Position numbers and translations under genes: made by a program. DNA of 15,331 bases, taken from assembly GCA_036940085.1 (NCBI GenBank), contig JALLBK010000431.1, forward strand, positions 1-15,331, written 5' to 3'. Below the pieces are notes generated by a model. That model saw only the letters and a list, made by a program, of their open reading frames with translations. It ran no database searches and had not been told where the DNA came from. This stretch comes from Discostella pseudostelligera (lineage: Eukaryota > Bacillariophyta > Thalassiosirophyceae > Thalassiosirales > Thalassiosiraceae). Positions 7,016-15,331 of this stretch are shown one piece after another. The stretch's first letter is position 1. Every line of letters starts with the position of its first letter.

Positions 7016-10000
7016 TCATGCACGAGTCTCGACACTGTCGTCATTATCCTGCAATGTCGGATCTGCGAAAAGCTTTGGTTCGAGCAAATCAACCACAAGT
7101 TCCCTCCGGTCGCGACTCTTTCGCACCCAAATTCTCACTCGCACCTTATCGAATACAGCAATTGATGCAATCAGTTTCCCTGTCATTGGATCTTTATATC
7201 CAAGGCTGTGTTTTTCCGGATTTCGGTCTAAGCATTCATCTTTTATGGATTTGGATAGGCGTACCTTGCCCTCAATACCATACCTCGGAACCATGACCGT
7301 TAAGGATGGTTGAGATTTCGCCGACGCATCAATATCTAACACGTACGCGTCTTCTTCTTTGGCTCCACCTCCTTCTTCTTCATCTTCCCCACCTGCAAAG
7401 AAAATGAGCGTATGAAGCTGTACGCTTGCCCTTCCAGCGAGTTGTGCCGCCCTGTGCCTTCTATTCATGTTTGCTGCTAAATCATGCAAATGCGATTTGG
7501 ATGATAAGAACACAGGAAGAGGGGCAACACCAATTGCAGCTGCAAGCAGCCGATGAACACAAACATCTGCATAACGTCGGATAGGTGAGGTGAAATGTGT
7601 GTAAACTGGAGCTGCAAGGCCGTAGTGGTGCCAATCTTTCGCCTGATACTCCCCACTGCAAAAATACTGTGCAGGAGACATACATCTAGTGGACAAGATG
7701 CGCAGGAGCTGATCGAGGTATGGATCAGAAGACAGAGTTCTTCCAGCATCATCAAGGGAATCGGCAAGTTTTTTAGAATCATCAATGCATAGCGAGATCC
7801 CTCGTGTTTTTGCCTTCTGAATCAAGCCATCAAACATGCTGCGGTTGGGAGCAGGATGACGACGTAGAATGGACAGGGTTGGATAGTGCCTGAGGATTTT
7901 CTTCGCAACTGTTACATTCGCAAGAAGCATGAATTCTTCGACGAGAGCGTTTGCCTCATAGAGAGTGTATGCCTGCACATCGCATACGACGTCGAAGAAG
8001 TCAGAAAGTTCGATTAAATTACGCGCGTTTGAGAGCAATATGCATGGAGACTCACCTGCACATCGGTAGGGTTCAACGATTCGCTGTCCAAGACGAATTT
8101 GACTTCCGGGCTAGCAAGCGTCAAAGCCCCTGCCGCTATTCGACGTGCTCGGAATTTTCGTGCCAACAAAGCCAGACGCTTAACTGCACCTGCTTGAATA
8201 TCATCCCTACAGTCCTTATCAGGTTTGTCAATGAGAGATTGAGCTTGCTGATATGTAAGCGCAGCGATTGAGTGGATAATGCTCTTCTTGAACTCAACAT
8301 CGACAATCGTGGCTTCTGGTGTGACTTCCCAGAGAACAGAGAATGCAAATCTGGCAGTCAAAAGGTACAAAGACATCGTGGTCGTGAGAGGGACGTGCAA
8401 CTGAACAAAGCGCCTCAAAATTGAATGGTAAGAGCCCTCACCGATCGACATTGCCCTTCAAACTGCAGAGATCTGTAGTCAATAATGAAGGCAACATGTC
8501 CAACCTTTTATTCACCAAGTATGTTGACGTCGATCTGTTTGCTGCCTCTAAATCAATCGCAGTTCCCGCCTCTACATAATGAGTAACGTCGGCAATGTGT
8601 ACCCCTACTTGCCAATTACCGTTTGATAGCTGAATGCAATGCAATGCGTCGTCTATGTCTTTGCATCCGGGTGGATCGATGGAGAGAACTGGGATGTGAC
8701 GAAGATCAGCTCGGCCAGGCTCGAGCTCAATTTGGTAGTCAGCAGGTGGAAGGCAAGCGAGAACCTGCCGCAGATTAATGCAAAACAGATGAGTGAGGCG
8801 AATGATATGGTGAAACAACAAAGAGCTGCTCCATAAATAGCACACACACCTTCGCAGGAAAAGGCTCGCACGGGATCCTAAATTCTTGCAAAAGAACCTG
8901 TGTCTCTGTATCCTTCGTCCCGGCCAATCCTAACGTCTGCACGTAGTGACCCAGGGGATATTCCGAATCAGCAGGCCAGGAATCCATCGAAACCAAAATG
9001 CGCATCCCCACCAATCTTTCTCTCTGTGTCGTTCGAAGTAGGATGGGAGGTACGCGTTGATCGATTGAAAAGAAGACGACGGTAGAAGTGATTCCATCGG
9101 GATGCTCTCGTTCATGCTTCGCGGCAATGGCGTCATGCGGGTGAAGCTGGGAAAGATGTCCAGCTGAAACATCATTTTCGTTGCTCTTCGTATCGTCAAC
9201 AGTGCATATTGATCCACAGAAATTCTTATGAAAGTTCCTCCTGATGATGCCCACAACTGACAAAGTCTGGGTAAGAGTCATGATGGGACAAAAGAAGTTG
9301 AAATGCTAGATACAACAACTTACCCTTTCCCACTGGACGACGCATCCGTCCTTCCTCGTCCACGGGCACTTCCTCCGTAATGTTCTCGATATCCCGCACA
9401 GATGGTTCAGCGGTATCCGCGGCAATACCAGAAGTTGGTTGCTCTACCTCATTATTTTTCCCCTCCTCGTCGCCCGATGATGTTTCGTTTTGACTCCTAA
9501 CTGCTGCGCCAGATCCGCCATCATTGGCTTCTACACTCCCTCTCGTTGCTGTTGTGGTTGTAGTAGTCGTTGACAACCAATGATCGACGGCAAATAGCTC
9601 CACGGCCACGATATCTCCATCCACTGCCCGATTGACATCTTCTCGTCCGCTAACAACTACCGCCACTCGATCCTCCCCCCGCCGGATGGTTACATAACCC
9701 TCAGTGTAGGAATCGCGATTAGAACGATATATCCCCTGGTAATACCGATTGGTCCGCAGCCCGTGAGATAAAGTCGATGAGGCAACGTGAGGTGTGTAGT
9801 TGTATCCTCCTTGTGTCCCCCCTCCTCCTTCCTCGGATGTCTTGGCAATTCCTCCTCCTCCACCACCACCACCAGTGCCGGCATTAAAATTCGCCACCAA
9901 ATCTAATAGGTTCAATGTAGGATCTTCCTTCTGCAACAAAGTCACATGCTCGCGCACAGAACGAGCCTTGTAGTACAAACCGTTGTCCTTTGTTCCTTTT

Positions 10001-11100
10001 CCACTACTACTGCTGCTGCTGCTGCTATCTCGTGACTGTTCCAGGAGTGCCAACTTGCGTGATTGGGCATCATCACTGAGAAATACCACTTCCACCTTCT
10101 TCCTCTGCTCCTGCTGATGCTGATGATGATGTTGATCTCCTCCTCCTTCTTGCGAATGATAAAAATCATGCAATGCCCGTCCATAGAACCAGGCCACCTT
10201 TCGTAATCTTGCATCGTTCTCATCATTAATGGCGGTGCTGCTTGCTGCTAATTCATCATCATTCTCATTAGATGAAAGTGATGAGGCGGGAAGTCGACTT
10301 TCTGGTGGAAAAGATTTGATTTGAGTATCCACATGATGCACATCGGCAAAGACAATAACACAGCGTCGTTGTCGATTTCCCCCCACCGTAGTCGAATTCG
10401 AAGTTGACGACGAAGAGGAGCGCACCAAATCCGTAGCCCTCCTATACATGACCAGACTCCTATGACGACACTCCTCCAATGCCGTTTGGGGGATGACAAT
10501 TGCGTTGGCAATGGCATGGTGCCTATTCCCCCCTTTGGTATTGCATGCACTGTCATGGTCATGAGTACTAGAATTCTTCCCATCGTCGAAGTCGTTGTCA
10601 CGAAGATATTCCAACACATCCATATGATGCAATAACACATTGGTATCCACCACCACTAGACGCAATACTGTGGAGGCAGTAGTTGTCGACTCGGTGATGC
10701 AGCTGCCCTTTGAACTTGTAGCAGACACTAACAAATCTACCAGAGTGGACACATGTTCAATAGTGTACGGAATCAGTTCCACAATCTTCCCAGCAATAGT
10801 CTCCTCTTTGATCTTTTTTCGTTTCTTTCGTCCACTGTCATATAACGATGACGACGACGACGACGACGATGATGATGCAGTGGATGGAACTAACATGGAT
10901 CCAAATCCCAAGTCATCGCGCAAATACCGCTCGGTCGTCGATTGGAGGATTTTGCCCCGACGGGTGAGGTAGTAATGACGAGCGGGGGGGGCACGTAATG
11001 ATGAGAGGGGTGGATCGTCGTTATAGTTGTCGTTGTTTTCGTTCATCATGGTGGAGTAGTTTGACGTCGTCGTCCGGAAGTACTCCAAGGTCCGCGACAT
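7016..11100 (-). CDS. DIS3: DIS3/RRP44, catalytic nuclease of the RNA exosome (five exons)
   Basis: Joining 11100-9324, 9256-8850, 8764-8442, 8350-8056 and 7972-7016 gives a continuous 1252-residue protein, longer than the roughly 950-1000 usual, because of Ser, Asn, Gly and Thr tracts. A PIN endonuclease domain (about 145-370) shows VVDTNV with Asp152, ALEECRHRS with Glu210 and SDDAQSRK with Asp343-344. Cold-shock domains follow ([36 protein letters not shown]). The RNB exonuclease has [14 protein letters not shown] with acidic residues 758, 764, 766 and 767, and later [14 protein letters not shown]. An S1-like end (YVLDIDA to VRLSKS) precedes a short acidic tail. PIN plus RNB marks DIS3 itself rather than DIS3L2. 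It degrades and processes RNA 3' to 5' with the exosome core. The N-terminus has [20 protein letters not shown] but lacks the cysteine cluster normally following it. ATG 11100 gives the family N-terminus; the neighbouring minus-strand aminotransferase stops 375 bp upstream. Confidence 0.92.
7973..8055 (-). other. DIS3: DIS3 intron 4 (83 nt, phase 0) bounded by an 11-bp direct repeat
   Basis: On the minus strand, GATGTGCAG|GTGAGT to GATGTGCAG|GCATAC. It joins PTDVQ to [17 protein letters not shown]. The sequence CGATGTGCAGG straddles both splice junctions (8065-8055 and 7982-7972). Confidence 0.87.
8351..8441 (-). other. DIS3: DIS3 intron 3 (91 nt, phase 2)
   Basis: On the minus strand, GATCG|GTGAGG to CTGCCAG|ATTTGC. 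It restores [13 protein letters not shown], the conserved block after SLKGN. Confidence 0.87.
8765..8849 (-). other. DIS3: DIS3 intron 2 (85 nt, phase 0)
   Basis: On the minus strand, GCGAAG|GTGTGTGTG to TGCGGCAG|GTTCTC. It joins FPAK to VLACLPP as expected from relatives. The donor is a GT repeat rather than the GTGAGT or GTAAGT of the others. Confidence 0.85.
9257..9323 (-). other. DIS3: DIS3 intron 1 (67 nt, phase 1)
   Basis: On the minus strand, GGAAAGG|GTAAGT to TTTGTCAG|TTGTGGG. Splicing joins PVGK to VVGIIRRNF, matching the cold-shock region of DIS3. A second AG (CCCAG) lies 10 nt further upstream but would shift the frame. Confidence 0.85.
10849..10878. repeat. DIS3: GAC/GAT triplet repeat in DIS3 exon 1
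   Basis: A GACGAC-GATGAT tract encodes about ten consecutive serines near residue 80, between the basic N-terminal motif and the PIN domain. It is one of several triplet tracts that lengthen this DIS3. Confidence 0.8.
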
Positions 11101-11475
11101 TCACACATGGTGATGGCTGCAGCAGCGGCGGCGGACGGTCGTCGTCGGTCCGTCCGTCGGTGGTGGCATGGCGGGTGGTAGGTGGTTGCATAATTTTTGG
11201 ACCCTAAGTATCTTCTTTCAAGTGTTAAGTATCTATTCTTCCCATTCTCCTTCGTTAAGTATCCACACCTCCACGTGGCTTTCCTCGGTTCTGTGGTGGG
11301 AGTGGTGAGTGGGTCGGTCAACAAGAAGAAGAACAAAGGTCAAAAGGCAAGGGCAAGGTAACTCTTTACATTGTGAAATGATCGATGCTTGGATAACATA
11401 TCTGTTACAATTAAGAGCTGTACATTGCTGTTGAATCCTTCTACGACAACTCTCCTGTCGTATCGTAGGAGNTAT
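11101..11475 (-). promoter_or_regulatory. DIS3 upstream region with three TAAGTATC octamers and a 3' hairpin of the aminotransferase gene
   Basis: This 375-bp spacer lies between two minus-strand genes. TAAGTATC (plus-strand reading) occurs at 11205-11212, 11226-11233 and 11256-11263, 105-163 bp upstream of the DIS3 ATG. A perfect hairpin TACGACA/TGTCGTA (11442-11448 with 11456-11462, 7-nt loop) sits just downstream of the aminotransferase stop. A minus-strand ORF at 11336-11046 is compositionally biased and not convincing. Base 11472 is undetermined. Confidence 0.4.
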
Positions 11476-12942
11476 TCAATTCCATCCGACCAAAGTTTCT
11501 AGAATTTGAATAGATTGATCGATTTCCTCCAGTGTGTTGTAATGTGCCAAAGAAAATCGGACAACTTCCGCGTCACTCTCAATACCCAACTCGTTCCAAA
11601 GTCTATCCGTCGAAAGAAATTTGCAAGCACGGCACACCACTCCGTTGTATCGGCAATGCTCCACTATCCGATGGGATGCAATATTGGCATGTAAAAAGCA
11701 AACAATGGGAACTCTTCGCGGGTTGAGATTCTGTTGTGCAGTATGCTCCGAATCAATTGTCACTTTCATTACCCCGACATCTTGTATGATACGAACAAGT
11801 GGAGCACACGATTGCAAATAGCCAAGGAGGTGATACAGCAGACGATTTTCTACATGATGGATATAAATCCCTGCAACATTTACGTAGAATGAGAAAGGAG
11901 CTGCAGCCCTTGAAAACGGAAGTTCCATTTCATCTTCACCACGGTGGTCATTTGAAGATTCAGAAGTGATTTGATTAGTTGGTTGGGAGGAATAAGTCAT
12001 TCCCAATTCATCACCAACGCACTCGATGCCGGTTTTGCCAAATAATTCCGAAGCTTTGCTACCAATCGTCACAAAATAGTTGTAAAGTGCAGTTGCACCA
12101 CAGCATGCTTCATAATTCATTGTGCCCAACTCCCATGACCGGGCAAGTATCGCATCTGGTAACAGCGCTGCAACTGCCGTTGGCTCGGCTCCGCATACCG
12201 TACCATTGCCGCCGGGATGAAGCATTTGCGCTACAGATCGCTTGCAAACAAGACATCCCAAGTGCGGTCCGAATAATTTATGCAGTGACACGACATACCA
12301 ATCTGGTATTTGTTCAGTCGAAGTGGCGTCTGATTTCAGTAGGTGTGGTGCCGCCGCAACGCCGTCCACCACTACTTGACCCTTGCCTTTTGTCATCCGA
12401 TGAATGTAGTCACAGGTGGATGAAATATCCCGTTCCAATCCCAGTATGTTGGAGACGTGAGATACTGCAACAACTTTCGTTCGTTCGGTAACGAGGTCGG
12501 ATAATATGCAAGATGATTGACCACAGTGACCATGGTGATCAATCTTTGATCCGACAGTCGTAGCGCCGGTGACTGTCCACCATTTGACACTTGCTCCCAC
12601 CGACCTGGCAATTTTCAGCCATGGCGTGACATTGGCTAGATGATTCTCAGATGAAATTATAATCTCATCCCTCTGACCAATCACACCACTTTCGTGCATC
12701 CTACGTGCGATCTCCGCTAGTAGACATGACGCATTTGTTCCCATGATTATCATTTGACTATCAAAGCTAATTCCTTCATCTTGGCAAAGTTGAGGCTTTC
12801 GAAGCTGTCGAGCATTCGTTGCGTTGATGTTGGTGAAAGAATTGTCACGGCGAACCAACAGCGAAGTAAGCGCTAACCGTGCTTCGATTTGAAGGCGAGT
12901 GCCCACCACACTCCGATCTCGGTGGGACAAAGACCGAACCAT
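11476..12942 (-). CDS. Class V PLP aminotransferase, cysteine-desulfurase-like (VC1184 type); 5' end incomplete as drawn
   Basis: 488 residues from the first ATG. PLP fold type I signatures are clear: GTNASCLLAEIARR (phosphate-binding region), SSENHLANVTPWL, VVAVSHVSNILG, VVVDGVAAAPH with Asp193 for the pyridine nitrogen, and SLHKLFGPHLGCLV with Lys222 as the Schiff-base lysine. ELGTMNYE and the C-terminal VRFSLAHYNTLEEID match the cysteine-desulfurase-like VC1184 family, whose substrate is not established. A hydrophilic insert (about residues 320-340, NQITSESSNDHRGEDE) is extra. The family N-terminus, FLDGPGGTQVP-like, is missing from this ORF but is found in the same frame just upstream (12999-12943), so ATG 12942 is probably internal. 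The stop codon of the tubulin-ligase ORF lies only 11 bp before it. Confidence 0.82.
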   Translation of the reverse strand: MVRSLSHRDRSVVGTRLQIEARLALTSLLVRRDNSFTNINATNARQLRKPQLCQDEGISFDSQMIIMGTNASCLLAEIARRMHESGVIGQRDEIIISSENHLANVTPWLKIARSVGASVKWWTVTGATTVGSKIDHHGHCGQSSCILSDLVTERTKVVAVSHVSNILGLERDISSTCDYIHRMTKGKGQVVVDGVAAAPHLLKSDATSTEQIPDWYVVSLHKLFGPHLGCLVCKRSVAQMLHPGGNGTVCGAEPTAVAALLPDAILARSWELGTMNYEACCGATALYNYFVTIGSKASELFGKTGIECVGDELGMTYSSQPTNQITSESSNDHRGEDEMELPFSRAAAPFSFYVNVAGIYIHHVENRLLYHLLGYLQSCAPLVRIIQDVGVMKVTIDSEHTAQQNLNPRRVPIVCFLHANIASHRIVEHCRYNGVVCRACKFLSTDRLWNELGIESDAEVVRFSLAHYNTLEEIDQSIQILETLVGWN

Positions 12943-13104
12943 GGCATTTTGTACTACTTTTGGAACTTGAGATCCGCCACCCGATTCAAAAAAGATGCCA
13001 CAAGTGTTGCTGGAGGTGGTGCAGTGTTGTTTGTATGTCGATCTATTTGACGATGGTTTATGCCACTGTGATCTTTGATGGAATGGCTGCTGATGCCGCC
13101 ACCG
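12943..13104 (-). other. Upstream in-frame extension of the aminotransferase, overlapping the ligase ORF
   Basis: The aminotransferase frame stays open from 13104 (after a TAG at 13107-13105) to 12942 without any ATG. At 12999-12943 it encodes GIFFESGGGSQVPKVVQNA, which matches the FLDGPGGTQVP-x-x-V N-terminal block of the family. The same bases encode LNRVADLKFQK and the stop of the ligase ORF in another frame. A possible acceptor CCTCCAG|CAACAC lies at 13010/13009. Either an exon starts here, or a single-base indel (for example in the TTTTTT run at 12993-12988) separates one fused gene into two ORFs. Confidence 0.65.
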
Positions 13105-14598
13105 CTACCGTTGATGTTGACATCGTCGGCGTCGTTGTTGCTTGTGCTGCCACAGTTAAATCCACCATCACTGTCTTTGTTGTTGTCATCATTCTTATCG
13201 TTCTTACTGCAGACGACGTCGCTGTTGCACATCAGCTCGTACTCTTTCGTCGCCTTTTTTTCGAAGAGGGCCCACCGTATACGATTAATTATTGCCGCCT
13301 TCGACGGAAGAATCATTTCCGATTTTATTGCCTTTTCAGTAGTATCATTGATGCCCGTAGTGGCGGTGGTCGGTTTGAGCGGATAGACACACCTCCAACC
13401 ACCGCAAGAATGATGATCAATATCATCATTGTCGACATGAAAAGTTGATGTACCTGATCGACTTCTCCATCTATTCGACAACCATGAGGGTTCGACGTTT
13501 GGCAATACCCACAGTCGTAAGAGATCTGTAATCACCGCATCGTGCAAATCTTCCGCGTGCTGTAACCCCGTGGCTGTATCTTGAGAAGGTGGGGCATTCA
13601 CCTCAAGCAGATACGCCACCGGCTGTCGTCTCTTCCTTGTCACCGTCGTTTCCGTCGAATACAATTGCATGTCAATTACTGGAGCAAATGCTCCGTTACC
13701 AGTGTTGACTTTCAGCGACTCTTTTACGCCATTTCGTTGATTGCAATCATCGAAATCTCCCGCCTCTTCCACAGACGACAATACGAAATCCAACCCCAAG
13801 TATTCAAATCCACCATTCGCCTCACCTCCTCTCAGAAAAGGCAGGAAGGATTGAGCCAGTGCGGCAACGCTTGCTGATATGGAGGGCAGATATTCGCCCA
13901 ATGGAACAGGATCGGAAGGCGACGATGGCATGTTAACGTCGCAGACATCAATATTGTGGGCAGTGTCATCACTTGGATGACTCATTTGTTCCAAATCCAC
14001 ACAAATCTCCCCGGCAAACTTGCTTGCATCGTGACTATTAGCACAACAGTTGGTAATATGTACCGAGGAATGAAATACTTTCTTTCCACTTCTTTCACCA
14101 TCATATTCATCACCTCCTCCTCTATGAAGATCACCAGTGAATGCAAATAACTCATTGGCAACATGTAAAAACGCCCTCCGATGAATGAATGCCTCACCGG
14201 TACATGTTATCAATGCATAGACACGTACGTGACACTTGCGCCCATTGTACAATGTGGGCGGCCAAGCGTATCGTTGAGCCACGTATCTATGGGTTGGGTG
14301 AAGTAATATTGCCGTCTTCGGCGATATTGTGGTGCTGCTGCTGCTGCTGCTGCTGGTGGTGGTGGTAGCGATGGTCTTGTTGCAGTGGCCATGATTGTTC
14401 CCATTAACATTATTAACACCTTCATTAATATCATCCACATCGTCCTGGTGTTTTGATTCCTCTACAAGGAAGAAATCGTGCACATTTGACTCGTCGACAA
14501 TCCATATCCCACCGGCGCCATTGCTCATGGCATCCTTGATTACCCACAGGTTGGTCGGTGATGGCGGCGGTGGTAGAGGGAGCTGCGTTGGAAGTATC

Positions 14599-14630
<32 letters not shown>

Positions 14631-15331
14631 CCTACTACTNGATGATGATGATGATGATGATGATTTCCTACTACTACTGGATGGGAGGATCAAATCTTCA
14701 AATTGATACCTTGGCACATGGCTTTCCTCACCATCAGCAACGATTGGTAAAGGAGCAATAGTAGCCGATGTGGAGGCCTTAGTAGTAGTACCAGATGTAA
14801 CAGCAGATGTCAATACAGCCTGCTTCTGACGACTAGTACTCTCATCTGGTTTCGTTGATGTTGGCAACAATCCCACCCGCTTCGCAAACTTGACAAATTC
14901 AATTCCCCGAAAGCAATGACTTTCGAGAGTTGCCAAGTTTGGATCTTTGAGTGCATCATCACCATCACCACCACCATTTTTTTCATAATTGTCATTCGCC
15001 CCATTGATAGCATTAGCACTTCCACCATTTTTCCCACCCAACAATCTTGCCAATGCCCACTTATCATCTAGTAATATACCGAATGGTAAGTGAGAGTAGC
15101 ATGAGACAGTGTCGCGTATGGCACGTGTGTTGTATTGAGGTGCATTTTCCCATAGAAATGCAATGTGATCGATGGTTTTGGTAGTGGTGGTGGTGCTCCT
15201 GGCATAGTCATGGTCGCCAGCTAATTGTTGCTGTTGGTGGTGCTCTCCATTATTGTCACCGTTTTTGTTGATGTTGTTGTTAATTCCATCTTTGGTAGCG
15301 GCGTACGGACTCTTATCAATCCATGAACTGT
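12954..15331 (-). CDS. Tubulin-tyrosine-ligase-like (TTL) protein, 5' end beyond the window
   Basis: The frame is open from the right edge to TAG 12956-12954, at least 791 residues. There is no need to start at 15053, where the codon is TTG; upstream codons read SSWIDKSPYAATKDG, then IDHIAFLWENAPQYNTRAI and SHLPFGILLDDKWALARLL, in the manner of TTL N-terminal regions. ATP-grasp TTL motifs follow: LWVIKDAMSNGAGGIWIV, YVAQRYAWPPTLYNGRKCHV-RVYALIT, VHITNCCANSHD, FEYLGLDFVLS and YLLEVNAPPSQ. The enzyme would ligate amino acids (Tyr, Glu or Gly) onto tubulin or similar tails; the specificity cannot be told. Long Ser, Asn, Asp, Thr and Gly tracts are inserted between the motifs. The undetermined base 14640 falls in a TCN codon, so the residue is Ser regardless. 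The C-terminal 110 residues are low-complexity and overlap the start of the aminotransferase domain. Confidence 0.85.
14335..14366. repeat. CTG/GGT triplet repeat in the TTL gene
   Basis: About eight CTG triplets followed by GGT triplets encode a Thr-Ser homopolymer (TTTT-SSSSSSS-TT) on the minus strand. It lies in a linker between TTL motifs. Confidence 0.8.
14599..14679. repeat. Duplicated (GAT)n-TTCCTACTACT block in the TTL gene
   Basis: Ten GAT triplets followed by TTCCTACTACT (14599-14639) are repeated as eight GAT triplets and the same tail (14641-14679), with the undetermined base between them. On the coding strand this is Ser-rich sequence with two SSRKSSS units. It is a likely site of slippage and of assembly collapse. 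Confidence 0.85.

Noticed and set aside
6946..7296. 116-codon plus-strand ORF
   Set aside because: Antisense to the conserved 3' exon of DIS3; a shadow.
7391..7402. Possible intron acceptor/donor (TTTGCAG|GTGGGG on the minus strand) in the last DIS3 exon
   Set aside because: Reading through gives LHTLIFF then an acidic loop and AYVLDID, as in relatives; no intron is required.
11046..11336. 96-codon minus-strand ORF upstream of DIS3
   Set aside because: Biased composition (Thr/Arg/Ala tracts) and overlap with the DIS3 start; more likely leader or promoter.
12879..13448. 189-codon plus-strand ORF rich in Val/Ile/Ala
   Set aside because: Antisense of Asp/Asn-rich triplet repeats in the TTL ORF, which produces false hydrophobic runs.
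15051..15053. Start codon of the TTL gene at 15053
   Set aside because: The codon is TTG and the same frame stays open with TTL-like sequence to the right edge, so the gene continues outside.
1..15331. tRNA, rRNA, CRISPR arrays, insertion sequences
   Set aside because: No T-arm or cloverleaf pattern, no regularly spaced repeats, and no transposase or integrase motifs were seen on either strand.

Overview
The window looks like nuclear DNA of a photosynthetic stramenopile, most likely a centric diatom. The evidence is long eukaryotic ORFs interrupted by short GT-AG introns (67-159 nt), a signal peptide ending in an ALA|F motif typical of diatom plastid import, extensive in-frame Ser/Asn/Asp/Gly repeats, and remnants of SHAQKYF-type MYB and WRKY19-type zinc-finger proteins. 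I assigned the organism from these features only; no search was possible. Two bases are undetermined (11472 and 14640), so this is draft sequence.

Layout. Positions 1-2060 are a gene graveyard. They hold the tail of one copy of a zinc-finger family gene (1-81), a second, badly broken copy with a MYB SHAQKYF domain and C-x4-C-x9-C-x2-H fingers (837-1592), and, on the minus strand, a truncated nucleotidyltransferase-like pseudogene (1655-2057). Two plus-strand genes follow: an RluA-family pseudouridine synthase (2330-4138) and a plastid-targeted protein with two UPF0301/AlgH-like domains (4597-6753, one intron). Between them lie a chain of hairpins (4201-4342) and a cluster of E2F-like sites (4434-4479). 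Convergent to these is the minus-strand gene for the exosome nuclease DIS3/RRP44 (11100-7016), for which I resolved five exons and four introns. Upstream of it on the same strand are a class V aminotransferase of the cysteine-desulfurase-like VC1184 type (12942-11476) and a tubulin-tyrosine-ligase-like gene that runs off the right edge (15331-12954).

Common themes are RNA metabolism (pseudouridine synthase, exosome nuclease), a plastid protein, a PLP enzyme and a tubulin-modifying enzyme. They are not an evident pathway. The most notable observations are these. (1) The conserved N-terminus of the aminotransferase is encoded upstream of its first ATG, in a frame that overlaps the last codons of the ligase ORF, so the two are either spliced or fused together or one has a frameshift. 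(2) There are two decayed genes too broken to appear as long ORFs. (3) A DIS3 intron is bounded by an 11-bp direct repeat. (4) DIS3 lacks the cysteine motif that usually precedes its PIN domain. (5) A dense run of hairpins lies downstream of the pseudouridine synthase gene.
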